Source of the DNA: Haplomitrium mnioides
Taxonomy: Eukaryota; Marchantiophyta; Haplomitriopsida; Calobryales
Direction: 5' to 3'
NCBI GenBank assembly: GCA_049999725.1
Contig: JBNGIS010016691.1
Location: forward strand, 1 to 26,169
DNA: 26,169 bases
Shown here: piece by piece, positions 17,555 through 26,169 of the stretch
Layout of the letters: the number at the start of each line of letters is the position of its first letter
Numbering within the stretch: the first letter of the stretch is position 1
Notes under the pieces: generated by a model
Databases searched by the model: none
Seen by the model: only the letters and a program-made list of their open reading frames with translations
Told to the model about the DNA's origin: nothing
Program-made: the position numbers and the translations under genes

Positions 17555-19125
17555 CTAGTTGATGACGTCCTCGTCATTGCTGCAACTTTTAAAAATTTTA
17601 ATAGCTTCTTGAGCATTCTCAAGATTTGAAGAAGGTTCCCAAGTAGCATCATGAAGTGGATAGCCTTTCTACAAAACCTTGTATTGAATTTGTAGATGTC
17701 GCCCGGGCTTGATAACTCTTTTCGCCAAAATGCAGTCTATTCAAATTCTTCATGATCATCAAGAACACTAGTCGGAGGTGGAAGTTGAACACGATTTGGA
17801 AAAAAAGATAGACTAGGAACAAAAGGCTTAAGTTTAGACACATGGAACACTACATGAATCTTCATATGAAGAGGAAGATCAAGTTTATAAGCAACATGAC
17901 AAATAACCTGAGAAATAGAGAAAGGACCAATCCAAGCAGGAGATAACTTACGAACTTGAGTATCTAAAGACAATGGAAGATCATGAGTGGATAACATAAC
18001 TTGGTCACCTAAAACATAAGAGCAATCACAATGACGGCTATCGGCATTTTGTTTTTTCTGATTTTGAGCAACAGTAAGATGGTTGCGCATCTTCCAAGGA
18101 AGAAGATAAACGAGACAAAAAAGTAGAAATACTTGGAACATTAGAAGAAGTAGGAGAAAGCAAACCATCGGGAACAAGAGGATGTTGATCCGAATTAAGA
18201 AAGAAAAGAGAAAACCCAGTACTTGCTTGTTTGGAGTTGTTGTAGGCAAACTCCATAGTTGGTAAGAAACTATCCCAATCAGTGTCATGAACATTGATGA
18301 ACGCGCGAAGCATGTCCTCCATAGTGCAATTAGCATGCTCCGTTTGCCTATCTGTTTGCGGATGATAAGCAGTAGACATAGAAAGTTTGGTTCCTAGAAG
18401 TTTGAATAACTCTCGCCAAAAATTTCTAGTGAAACGTGGATCTTGATCAAATATTAACACCTTGGGCATTCCATGATGGTAAAAAATAGTATCAAAGTAA
18501 ATTTTTGCCGATTGTGAAGCATCCGCTGTATCCACCGTTGGCGCTAAATGAATTTGCTTGCTCAGCTTGTCCACAAACACCACAATAGTAGTCAACCCAT
18601 GAGGCATAGTTGGAAGTGAAGTGACAAGATCCAAACTTACATGTTCTCAATGACTAGTAAGAATTGGTAACAGTTGAAGGATGTCCCGATGGTTTTTTAT
18701 TCAAAGTTTTGTTTTGTTGACAACTTTCACACGAATGAACAAAACCACAAACATCTTGAACCACGTTAGGCCACCACCAAGTGCATTGAAGCAACTAGGT
18801 AGTTTTATCTACTCCTAAATGCCCAGAGATAGGAATGTCATGCACTTTTTGTAAATGAGCAATTCAAAGCGTATCATCTTGTGGAACATATATTTGATGG
18901 CCTCGATAGAGAATACCATCTCGAATGGAAAAAGAATGATACTCATTATCCTTGACGGCCAATTGTGCTCAAACCATACTAAAGAAAGCACCTTCTTGTA
19001 GTTTTTGATGATAACTCCCACTAGTTGCCTCATCTAAATGTAAGATACTAATGTTGCTCACCTCCATTATATTCACTCGATGATCTGGTCTTCATGAAAA
19101 TGCATCAGGAATGGTATGGAACCTT
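17555..19125 (-). pseudogene. Chromovirus pol remnant: RNase H end, integrase, chromodomain
   Basis: Reading from 19125 downward: an IPDAFS-like RNase H/integrase link, then the integrase HHCC zinc finger (VHDIPISGHLGVDKT, later SCESCQQNK). The core has the first catalytic Asp in MDLVTSLPTM (18634 region), the second in IFDQDPRF and the Glu in RQTEHAN. Then come GDQVML, KLSPAWIGPFSI and HVSKLKPF, and a chromodomain with LAKRV, KGYPLHDATWEP and NLENAQEAI, ending at TAG 17557-17555. At least seven stops interrupt it upstream of and within the finger. A frameshift near 18085 separates core from C-terminal part and another lies near 17740. The catalytic triad is intact in the core, but the gene is dead. 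Confidence 0.88.
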
Positions 19126-19132
19126 CCTTGGC

Positions 19133-19297
19133 TTTTCTTACAAGTCACTTCTCATTTCAGCCCTAAAGGTGACTCTCTACCAAAAATGACTTCGAAAGCA
19201 AGTAATCCAATCTTACCCTAATAGTGACTCACTACCACTTCCTTCACTCCTCTCTATTTTCTTATAAATAACACAATCTTATGCTTATACTATTACA
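19133..19297 (-). repeat. Chromovirus 5' LTR fragment
   Basis: On the minus strand it begins TGTAATAGTATAAGC and matches the first ~165 bp of the LTR at 17541-17103. It ends in a deletion junction near 19133, where RNase H-integrase sequence starts. Confidence 0.8.
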
Positions 19298-19368
19298 TAT
19301 ACATTCCATGACAAACGCCATCACACAACATACAAACAACAGAGAATGAAAAACAGTTGGGTCTTATG
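19298..19368 (+). repeat. Local repeat copy B, right half
   Basis: TATACATTCC, then ACACAACATACAAACAAC and GGGTCTTATG continue copy B beyond the chromovirus, matching 16737-16809. It ends where the copia-type LTR begins. Confidence 0.65.
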
Positions 19369-19643
19369 TGTTATACTACATCTAGTAAGATAATTAGTCT
19401 AATCTAGGATTATTTCTTAACCTATGATTAATCTATAGGATTAGAATTAGGGCTAGTGCTAATCCTATATGACTAGCACATTACCTTAATGACCTATTAC
19501 ATTGTATATTGTAAGATTATGATTCATATATATTGAGGAGAGAGAAGAGAAGGAGAGGAAAAGAGTTTCATGTTCCATCATATACTTGTTGCTTCATGTG
19601 TTCCACATTTTTCTACTAGTTGCATGATCCTCCATATTCAACA
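19369..19643 (+). mobile_element. Ty1/copia-type LTR, ~275 bp
   Basis: It opens TGTTATACTACATC and closes CATATTCAACA (TGTT/AACA ends). CATATATATTG at 19525-19535 is a TATA-like element, followed by an AG-rich leader. Directly after the end is CGTTATGAGCATG (19644-19656), close to the CGTTATCAGCACG primer site of Retrofit-type plant copia elements. It interrupts the local repeat at 19368. No second copy of this LTR is found in the window, so it is a 5' LTR of a truncated element or a solo LTR. Confidence 0.6.
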
Positions 19644-19656
19644 CGTTATGAGCATG
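19644..19656 (+). other. Copia-type primer-binding site, degenerate
   Basis: CGTTATGAGCATG immediately follows the LTR end. It differs by single-base changes from the CGTTATCAGCACG form known from plant copia elements. Confidence 0.5.
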
Positions 19657-19663
19657 AAACTAG

Positions 19664-20420
19664 CTCATCATAATTTTTTTTTTGAATTCACTGTCAATGT
19701 TCTTTCCATGAGTTGCACATAGATTTTTCTCTCTAGATCTATCTAGAAATCTACTTTTTCTTCCTTGTATTCTTTAATCTATTCAAATCTTAACTTTTCT
19801 TCATCTATCTATTTTATATAATATAATAATATATTTTACTGTTCATTCAAGCATATACACATCAAACATGGTGAAGAGTTTACAGTTTTGAAAATTTTCA
19901 GTAGAGGATCACTATCATTTTATAGATTTCTATGTTTGAATTGATGCATTGGTGGATTCGTCAAGGGATTGCAATCTTATCTGTGACAAATTTTTCAAGA
20001 AATTCATCAAGAGCCCAATGAGAAGATCACAATTATGAAGCTGACGGCGACATTGGATTTTGCATCAGATTGAAACGATTCAGCATTCAGAAGTGCTCTA
20101 TTCTTTTTCAACAGAAAGGACATCGTTGTCATTGCATTTATCGATATTCATGAGCAGATTTGCACATTTGACGATTGATGTTGTTGAAAACTTGAGCTTG
20201 CATTGAATCAAAGTGTAAAGCACATTGAACATTATTTCATGTGAGAAGATTGCTCAAATCGACAAGAAGTTTTTGCAAATCATGTCGAATATTGAAGCAC
20301 ATCGATTAATGATGAAGAACTCATCAAATCTCACAGATTCAATTGAGTTGTGAAGAAATTTTAAACGAAGGAGTTTGAAGGTCGGAAAGGCAAAAGATCA
20401 TGATTTTGGCACCTCTTGAA
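19664..20420. other. AT-rich region after the copia LTR; no gene recognised
   Basis: A pyrimidine-rich stretch (about 19720-19810) could be element leader. The rest has many stops in all frames and no domain. It may be untranslated leader or unrelated insertion. Confidence 0.4.
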
Positions 20421-20429
20421 GCGCTAAGC

Positions 20430-20960
20430 TGGAAAGTTTGACAAGATTTCAATTGGAGTTTTTTGAAAGTTCGACATCTAAGCTGTTGAATCGGTGATAC
20501 ATCATCATTTCAGCAAAATTTTGACAATGGGACACGTCTAACTATTCGGAAAGTTTGAAAACTTGGCATTTCGTATCTGTGCAGAAATAACATAATATCA
20601 CTATTTTGGCAAACTCTTTTCAAGTGCTTTGAAAGCTCAAAATTTTTCTCTGTGAAGTTGGAAGGCTTGAAAGGCCTTTTTATCTAAGCATATCGATGAT
20701 ATATCCCTATTTTGGAGAAAATATTTATATTTTATTGAAAGTTCAAAATGGACTTGGAGTGAAAGCCGAAAGTTCGAAGAAGAAAAACCAAACTCAATGG
20801 TGAAACTGAGATATATTAACTTTTCGATAAAAATTATAAAATATTGAAAGTTTGAAAGTGCTACTTTGGTATTTCCTGAAAGTTCAAAAGGAGGAGGAAC
20901 TAGCAAAGTTCAAATAGTGATAAATCACTATTTTAGGAATTTGCGAAAGAAAAATTATAT
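20430..20960 (+). repeat. Cluster of GAAAGTTYRA motifs, degenerate repeat
   Basis: GAAAGTTTGA, GAAAGTTCGA, GAAAGTTCAA and close variants occur about ten times between 20430 and 20920. An ATCACTATTTTGG-like block recurs near 20597, 20700 (ATCCCTATTTTGG) and 20925 (ATCACTATTTTAGG). The spacing of the larger block is uneven (~100-230 bp), so this is a decayed repeat rather than a clean satellite. Confidence 0.5.
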
Positions 20961-22380
20961 AAAACTATTCTAAGCTTAGAGGGGAAGCTGCCCTCGATTT
21001 TTTCGACCTATCTCTAATTGCCATGTGTCATTACTCTATACTAAGGGACTAGTTCAACCCCACTCCTAGATGCAGGGGGTGAGGTAGCCATTGTTGAAGA
21101 AGGCTTTGAGTGAGAGCCTTATATTCATCAAGTTGTTCTTTACACTTCACTTATGGGAGAAAGTGAAGGTCCCTGGTGAAGCAACTAGTGATGTGGATAC
21201 CCTACTTGACTACCAAAGCTACAGATTCATCCCTGAAGCTACTTAATCAACCGGGCCTACGGGATGCTTGCCGAATGTGCACCAAGTCTCTACCAAAGCA
21301 TGGAATTACTCTCGAGCATGTTTTGAGCACCAAACCTAATTTTTCTTCAGTTGAGTACAACGATTCTTCAATTGATGTATACAAAGTCAATTCAAAATTT
21401 GAAGACACAAATGTGATTGCTTGTTCCAGATTATTCTTTCAAGATTGATTTTGTTGTACATGGTTGAAAAATAAAATTGAACAGAGAGCTATACACTTTG
21501 ATTTTTGCACGTTGCTCTCCATAACAATATTGTTATGCTATCATAGTGATGCTCTACATGATACAGTGATCAATACTCATTCACTAAAGTTAGACTGTTG
21601 GACAATCATCAAGATACACATCATCTTTGAAGTGTGTATGTATTTTCAGTCATTCTAGTTGTGTTTAGACCAACCATTTTGATTCCAAGTCACCTTGTTT
21701 GATCAAATTGGAAATTGACATATCTTTTCAACAGATCTTCTATATTTTCCTACCTATTGGAATCACCTTTGGACATAATTTCACACCTAATTATCCAATT
21801 TTTACATTTTGATACATCCATACTCTATTTTTCATTTGACAGAAACTGCATAATAGAAAATCTGGCAGAGTCTGATACACATACTTTTTCAAGAATCTCT
21901 GAATTCACAACTGTATTGTAAGAACATCTAAATCTATAAGTGTAAATAGATTAGATATTGCTACACCTATAGTACAAATTTTAATTTCTATATAGTGCAA
22001 TTTGCTATCATAAATGTAAGAGGAAACTGACTAGTTGTCTCAACAATCTATTTAGATTTTGAGAAGACCTCTAGGCCACAACTAGTCCATAGTGTTCCCT
22101 CACCAGTACATGATATCTTCAAACATTATATTCAATAATTCTGAACAACATGTATCTTCCAGAAGTGATTTAAGAATTCAGAGGACCAAGTTGCATATTC
22201 AAGAAAACTACAACATCTTTTGCAGACTGTATCTTGAAGTTGAGACTACATCAACCTCTAAAATATTGTGGAGATATACAGAAGGCCTGTTGCTGATATT
22301 CCCACCTGTTTTTTGCAAGATCAGAAGATCAACCCCTTGCATATAGCAAGAAGAACAAGGAACATACTTTACATATAACT
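20960..22380. other. Unrecognised AT-rich region
   Basis: Short open frames occur (for example 21176-21448 on the plus strand), but none shows a domain, a biased composition or continuation in a neighbouring frame. It separates the copia-type LTR from the copia gag region and is longer than a normal copia leader, so at least part is probably another insertion. Confidence 0.4.
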
Positions 22381-22508
22381 TTTGTTATACAAACCCGTTT
22401 TCTCCGTTGTTCACAGAGTTGCAAAGAGTTTAACATTTTGGTTTTTTTGCATTTTGATAAATTTGTTATTTATCTTTAAGCCCTCAAAACTCTTTTTGCA
22501 TTCTAAAA

Positions 22509-24310
22509 ATGGAAAAATTAAACTTTAAATAGTTGACCATTGAAGGAGACAAATATCTCTCTTGGTTACTGGATGTAGCAACCCATTTGGTTTCTAAGAG
22601 ATTAGAGACCACAATTCTTACACATGAGGGTATAACTTTACAATAGAAAGCCCAAGCCTTGGTCTTCGTGAGGAATCCTCTTTTTGACTCTCTCAAAATT
22701 TAGTACCTGAATGAGGGTAATCTCATAATTCTCTGGGATAATCTGAAAGAAAGATTTGACCATACAAAAAACAATTATCTGCCTAAAGCAATGCATAACT
22801 GGGTTGATTTAAGAGTTCAAGATTTTTTCTCTATATCTAAATATAGTAGTGAGTTGTTCAAAATAACATGTTAGTTAACATTATATGAACATCATGTTTC
22901 TCAAGAGGAACAAATTGAGAAAACACTATCCATATTCCATACAACCAACATGATTCTGTCTGCTCAGTACAGAAACATGAACTTTTCTACATATTTTGAA
23001 CTTATAGCTTATTTACTGTTAGCAGAGAAACATCAGGATTTGCTGATGAAGAATTCCAAAGTAAGCCCCCCAGATACCCACCTCAAACTCCAACACCTGA
23101 AGCACATTATTCCAAACCAACAAATAACAGAGGCATGCCTAGAACAAGAGCCATATTTGGTTTCTTCAAACATAATTCTCAAAGGGGTAAAGCTCTTATG
23201 AATGGCAAGAATCAGCAATTCAAGGGGAGAGGAAGGGGTAGAGGCAACTCTGCACGTTTTTATCAAAGAGGAAGAAGAGGAGGCAGGAATTCATATAATA
23301 ACATAAATCAGCCATCCTCCAGTAACACAAGAGGACAAATTGTTTGCAGCAGATGTGGGACCATGAGGCATATGAATAAAGTTTGCAGAATCCTAGCTCA
23401 TTTGGTCGCACTTTATGCCAAAGACAAAAACCAGAAAGCTGCAATAGAGAATCATGGTGTCTTTATGGAACAGACCGACATCCTTAGCAATTATTTCAGT
23501 AAGGAAGAGGATCTGAATATACCAGAGACGAATATGATTATGTGTACAAATTCTACACTACCTCTTGATGACATTCATACCTGTATGATAGACAGAAATA
23601 GTACTCATACTATTTTAAAATGAAGGTCCAATTTTACCAAGTTGACGCCCTCATACCAAAAGGTGACTACTATAATAGGCAGCAATCAGATTGAAGAAGG
23701 CAAAGGACCAGCCACCATCACATTGCCACAAAGGATTGTCATACATATTAGATCAGCGATTTATGCTCCAAGTGCAACAAGAAACTTGATTAGTTTTTGT
23801 GATATACGAGACAATGGTTATCACATACATACAAGCACTTGTAGAAATCAGGAAGTGTTGCATTTATTGAAGCACACTCCTAAAGGATCTGAAATAAAAG
23901 AAACACTTTTTGCGTACCATCTTGGTTCTTATATCATGCAAATACAAAACTTTCATACTCATGCACAAGCAATTGATCATACTACTTAATGGTATAACTG
24001 CTTAGAACATCTGGAGCACTACAATGTTTCGAAACATTCAGAACGTGATTCGATCCATTCCTCAAAGCATAAACCCATCTATGATTGAAAGACCATGTAT
24101 ACATTGTTCTCAAGACAAATTGGTCTTACATTTAGCGATTTCCAAGACAATTTTGGAAATTCCAAAATTCCTTGAGAGAATACACCAGATGTTTGTGGTC
24201 CTATCGACCCACCCAGTGGACCTTTTTGGTACTTCCTAGTGATCATCTATGCTTCTACAAAATAGTCACAAGTGTCATTACTCTCAACATGTAATCTAGT
24301 CTTCATGAGG
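22509..24310 (+). pseudogene. Ty1/copia gag-protease-integrase remnant, 3'-truncated
   Basis: From ATG 22509 one frame carries a copia gag (YLSWLLDVATHL, LWDNLKERFDHTK, STFHTTNMIL-type, LLLAEKHQDLLMKN) with four stops. A frameshift near 23050 moves to the next frame, which continues to the end: a Pro-rich linker, an Arg/Gly-rich run (about 23222-23290), and an intact zinc knuckle CSRCGTMRHMNKVC (23345-23386). The protease site is CMIDRNSTHTIL, where the usual D-S-G is D-R-N. A GAG-pre-integrase segment begins WYNCLEHL (23990), followed by the integrase start (CGPIDPPSGPFWYF, then LLSTCNLVF). Stops at 23621, 23987 and several later positions break it. Homology ends near 24310, before the second catalytic Asp. 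Reverse transcriptase is absent. It is the Retrofit/Ale-like type, by motif. Whether the LTR at 19369 belongs to it is unproven. Confidence 0.85.
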
Positions 24311-25426
24311 AGAACTTTCGTATTATATATTGAAAACGTAATCTTTTAAAATCAAAATCAAATAGGAGCTTCTATGTGTGCATATGCTCCATCTCTCACA
24401 TCTTACATATATATCCTCTACAAATCAAATCCAAACAAGTGGTTTGAGCGAGCAAGGACTTCATAATTCATAATTTTCAAGTATAATTTTTCATGATCAA
24501 AATAAAGCAAGTACAACTATGCATGCATACACTCCATCTCTTATAGCTTAAAAATATGTAACCTAAATATGAAAATCAAAGAATGTTGCTAAAGCAAGCA
24601 AAGACTTTGACGTTAAAAGTTTTCATACATGTACTATAAGATTAAAAAAAATGATGATTAGGCAAGCATGAACCTTTTTGCATATATATTTTATACAAGT
24701 ACTCATATGATCAAAATAAATTCATGTTGGTCATGCACATATAAACTTCAATGCAAATATCTTACATATTGTTTTTATACTTTGTTGCAAACTCATTCAT
24801 GCAAACATTGATGTCTATCCGAGCATGGATTTCAACAAAGTTTAGCAAAAAAAAATTATTTTTATTCAAAAAGTTCCATCATTCAGCCATTTAGGACTTT
24901 CTAGTCTCAAAATTTGCCACTAAGTCTTCCGATGCACTTGTTGTACCAAGAAGAAATAGAATCTGTATGGCAAGCATAGACGATCTAAAACTCAATAACT
25001 TCATATGGCAAGGAAGCCATTGTCAAAACACAATATGAAATATAGATTGATTTTTGTCAATCATACTCTACAATGATACAACCTCTCATCAACTTCAAAG
25101 TATATACTAAGCATGTGCTTCACTTAGAGCAAAGGTCTAAAATCTAGTCTTACTTTGATGATAAATAACCAACAAAACTTTTTACAAAACGTGGGGCTTC
25201 TATTAAACATTCACAAGAACATTTTCTCTTAGATGATTGAGTTTTGTAGAAACCACATGACAACTAAAAATAAACCTCATGATCTAGTGGAGTTGACCAG
25301 CTGATTTGTCCATTCAAAAATTGAAGGTCTTCATGTTGCACTTTCTCTTCTTTGTCCAATAGCTCATTGTCCAACACTTGTGAGGGTGCACAATTCTCAA
25401 AGACCTTGAAAAGATCTCCAAGGTGT
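24311..25426. other. AT-rich region, no gene recognised
   Basis: No frame with recognisable homology. Loosely repeated phrases occur between about 24370 and 24760 (CATGCATACACTCCATCTC versus CATATGCTCCATCTC; ATGATCAAAATAAA twice, near 24493 and 24707), suggesting an old degenerate duplication. No copia 3' LTR was found. Confidence 0.45.
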
Positions 25427-26004
25427 CTACTTCATGTCCTTCATTTGTAAAGAACCCTTGGCCTTTGGCTTTTGGCCCTTAGCTTGGTTCTTCTCCAACA
25501 TTGCAAATATGGTTTGTAGCAGCATCCCACAACTCACCACTACAAAAGGCCAATTGAAACCAATTTTCTTAGAAGTTACTTTCTTTTCAAAAGTGGAATT
25601 TGGTTTAATCTCTAAAGTCTTCAAAACAAGCTCTCTTTTTAGTTTTGGAGATGAAGTCATCATGCTCTCCACAAACTCTAGTGCTAGTATTTGATCATTT
25701 GAATTGAGATCATCTCTAGCCAATATCTTTGATCATAATTATCATCTATTGCAAAAATATGGGCTTCTATTGGTGTCAATCCTACATACATGTAGCAATT
25801 GTAGAGCGAGAGCATCAGATTTGTTGCTTCGTATTTTGCAATCAAGAGCTGCATTGCAACAACACTATATTTGCCTCTTCCCTTGACAATCTCGTACATG
25901 TACTTGTCAGGGTTCTTGGTATCCAACTCTAACTTATCCTTGAGAACGCATTTTGGATCCACCACTACTATGAAGAAAAAGTGTGCATACTTGTTTGTCA
26001 ACAT
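25427..26004 (-). pseudogene. Broken reading frame of unknown family
   Basis: Two overlapping minus-strand frames look like one coding sequence split by a frameshift around 25700-25725. The upstream frame (26004-25684) includes DPKCVLKDKLELDTKNPDKY, KGRGKYSVVAMQLLIAKYEA and GLTPIEAHIFAIDDNYDQRY. The downstream one (25723-25427) continues DDLNSNDQILALEFVESMM, KLKRELVLKTLEIKPNS and a Lys-rich end (KGQKPKAKG). The composition is protein-like with mixed charges and few rare runs. I do not recognise the family. Reading above 26004 is interrupted by stops within the terminal repeat. It could be a host gene exon pair, an element ORF or a pseudogene. Confidence 0.35.
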
Positions 26005-26060
26005 ACGCTTTATTCAATCTTCTAATATGGATTGGCCCCTAGTTCTCCATTTTGAGCTTT

Positions 26061-26169
26061 GGTAGATTGAAGTTTTTGAAACAATTTTTTATTGTCTCCA
26101 CTCGCATCATGCACCGCTAGATTGCAATTTTTGAAACAAATTGCTATTGTCTCCACCCGTATCCTGCAC
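26061..26169 (+). repeat. Two-unit ~54-bp tandem repeat at the window edge
   Basis: Units 26061-26114 and 26115-26169 share GATTG-AGTTTTTGAAACAA, then ATTGTCTCCAC, and end TGCAC. The array may continue past the window. The 54-bp unit would be a whole number of codons, but the second unit is 55 bp. Confidence 0.85.

Larger units (their letters stand above)
17103..19297 (-). mobile_element. Internally deleted chromovirus insertion
   Basis: A minus-strand element is bounded by TGTAAAAG (17103) and ATTACA (19297), with flanks CATAC (17098-17102) and TATAC (19298-19302), a 5-bp target duplication with one mismatch. It keeps a full 3' LTR (17103-17541), the end of pol (17555-19125) and only the first ~165 bp of its 5' LTR (about 19133-19297). 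A single deletion removed the rest of the 5' LTR, primer site, gag, protease, reverse transcriptase and most of RNase H. It is the same family as 10716-12119. Confidence 0.85.

Noticed and set aside
19369-24310. A single complete copia element from LTR to integrase
   Set aside because: The LTR-to-gag distance (~2.9 kb) is far longer than a normal leader and no matching 3' LTR is present, so the two parts are listed separately.

Overview
The window reads as nuclear DNA of a land plant, probably a seed plant with a large, repeat-rich genome. The evidence is one spliced gene with plant-type introns encoding a plastid-type lipid phosphate phosphatase, surrounded by decayed plant LTR retrotransposons of three lineages (a Ty3/gypsy element with a tRNA-Asn primer site, a Ty3/gypsy chromovirus, and a Ty1/copia element). 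The species cannot be named from this. No rRNA, tRNA, CRISPR array or bacterial-type gene organisation was seen. There is one 100-base run of N (1746-1845).

Layout. Positions 1-10716 hold a head-to-tail array of a non-autonomous Ty3/gypsy element with very long LTRs: internal region (1-1062), LTR (1063-5482, enlarged by a ~1.1 kb insertion), internal region (5483-7335) and LTR (7336-10691). The array stops just after the next primer-binding site (10700-10716). The internal region has a primer-binding site, a 403-codon gag-like frame broken only by stop codons, and a polypurine tract, but no visible protease, reverse transcriptase or integrase. The LTRs carry their own minisatellites. At 10716/10717 the array is fused to a truncated chromovirus: integrase core and chromodomain (10716-11672), then its LTR (11686-12119). 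A partial second LTR copy follows (12120-12537), split by a 214-bp MITE-like element with matching ends and a 9-bp target duplication. An AT-rich ~38-bp degenerate tandem repeat follows (12538-12840).

The single host gene lies on the minus strand at 14759-13310. It has four coding exons, including a 74-nt exon, joining to a 279-residue protein with the PAP2 phosphatase motifs and a likely chloroplast transit peptide. It most resembles lipid phosphate phosphatase epsilon. Upstream of it (15384-16100) is an element with ~74-bp inverted ends enclosing ~570 bp of less AT-rich cargo.

From 16.7 to 19.4 kb a local AT-rich repeat was hit twice. A minus-strand chromovirus of the same family as the 11-kb copy inserted at 17103-19297, with a near-perfect 5-bp target duplication and a related empty site at 16737-16741. 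A copia-type LTR inserted at 19369-19643. The stretch 19664-22380 is mostly unrecognised and includes a cluster of GAAAGTT-type motifs. A decayed copia gag-protease-integrase region follows at 22509-24310. The last 1.8 kb holds unidentified sequence, a broken minus-strand reading frame of unknown family (26004-25427), and a two-unit tandem repeat at the right edge.

No new defence, toxin or metabolic system is visible. The most noteworthy features are the tandem gag-only element with minisatellite-bearing LTRs, the MITE with clear ends, the inverted-repeat element with cargo, and the small-exon lipid phosphatase gene between two oppositely oriented chromovirus remnants.
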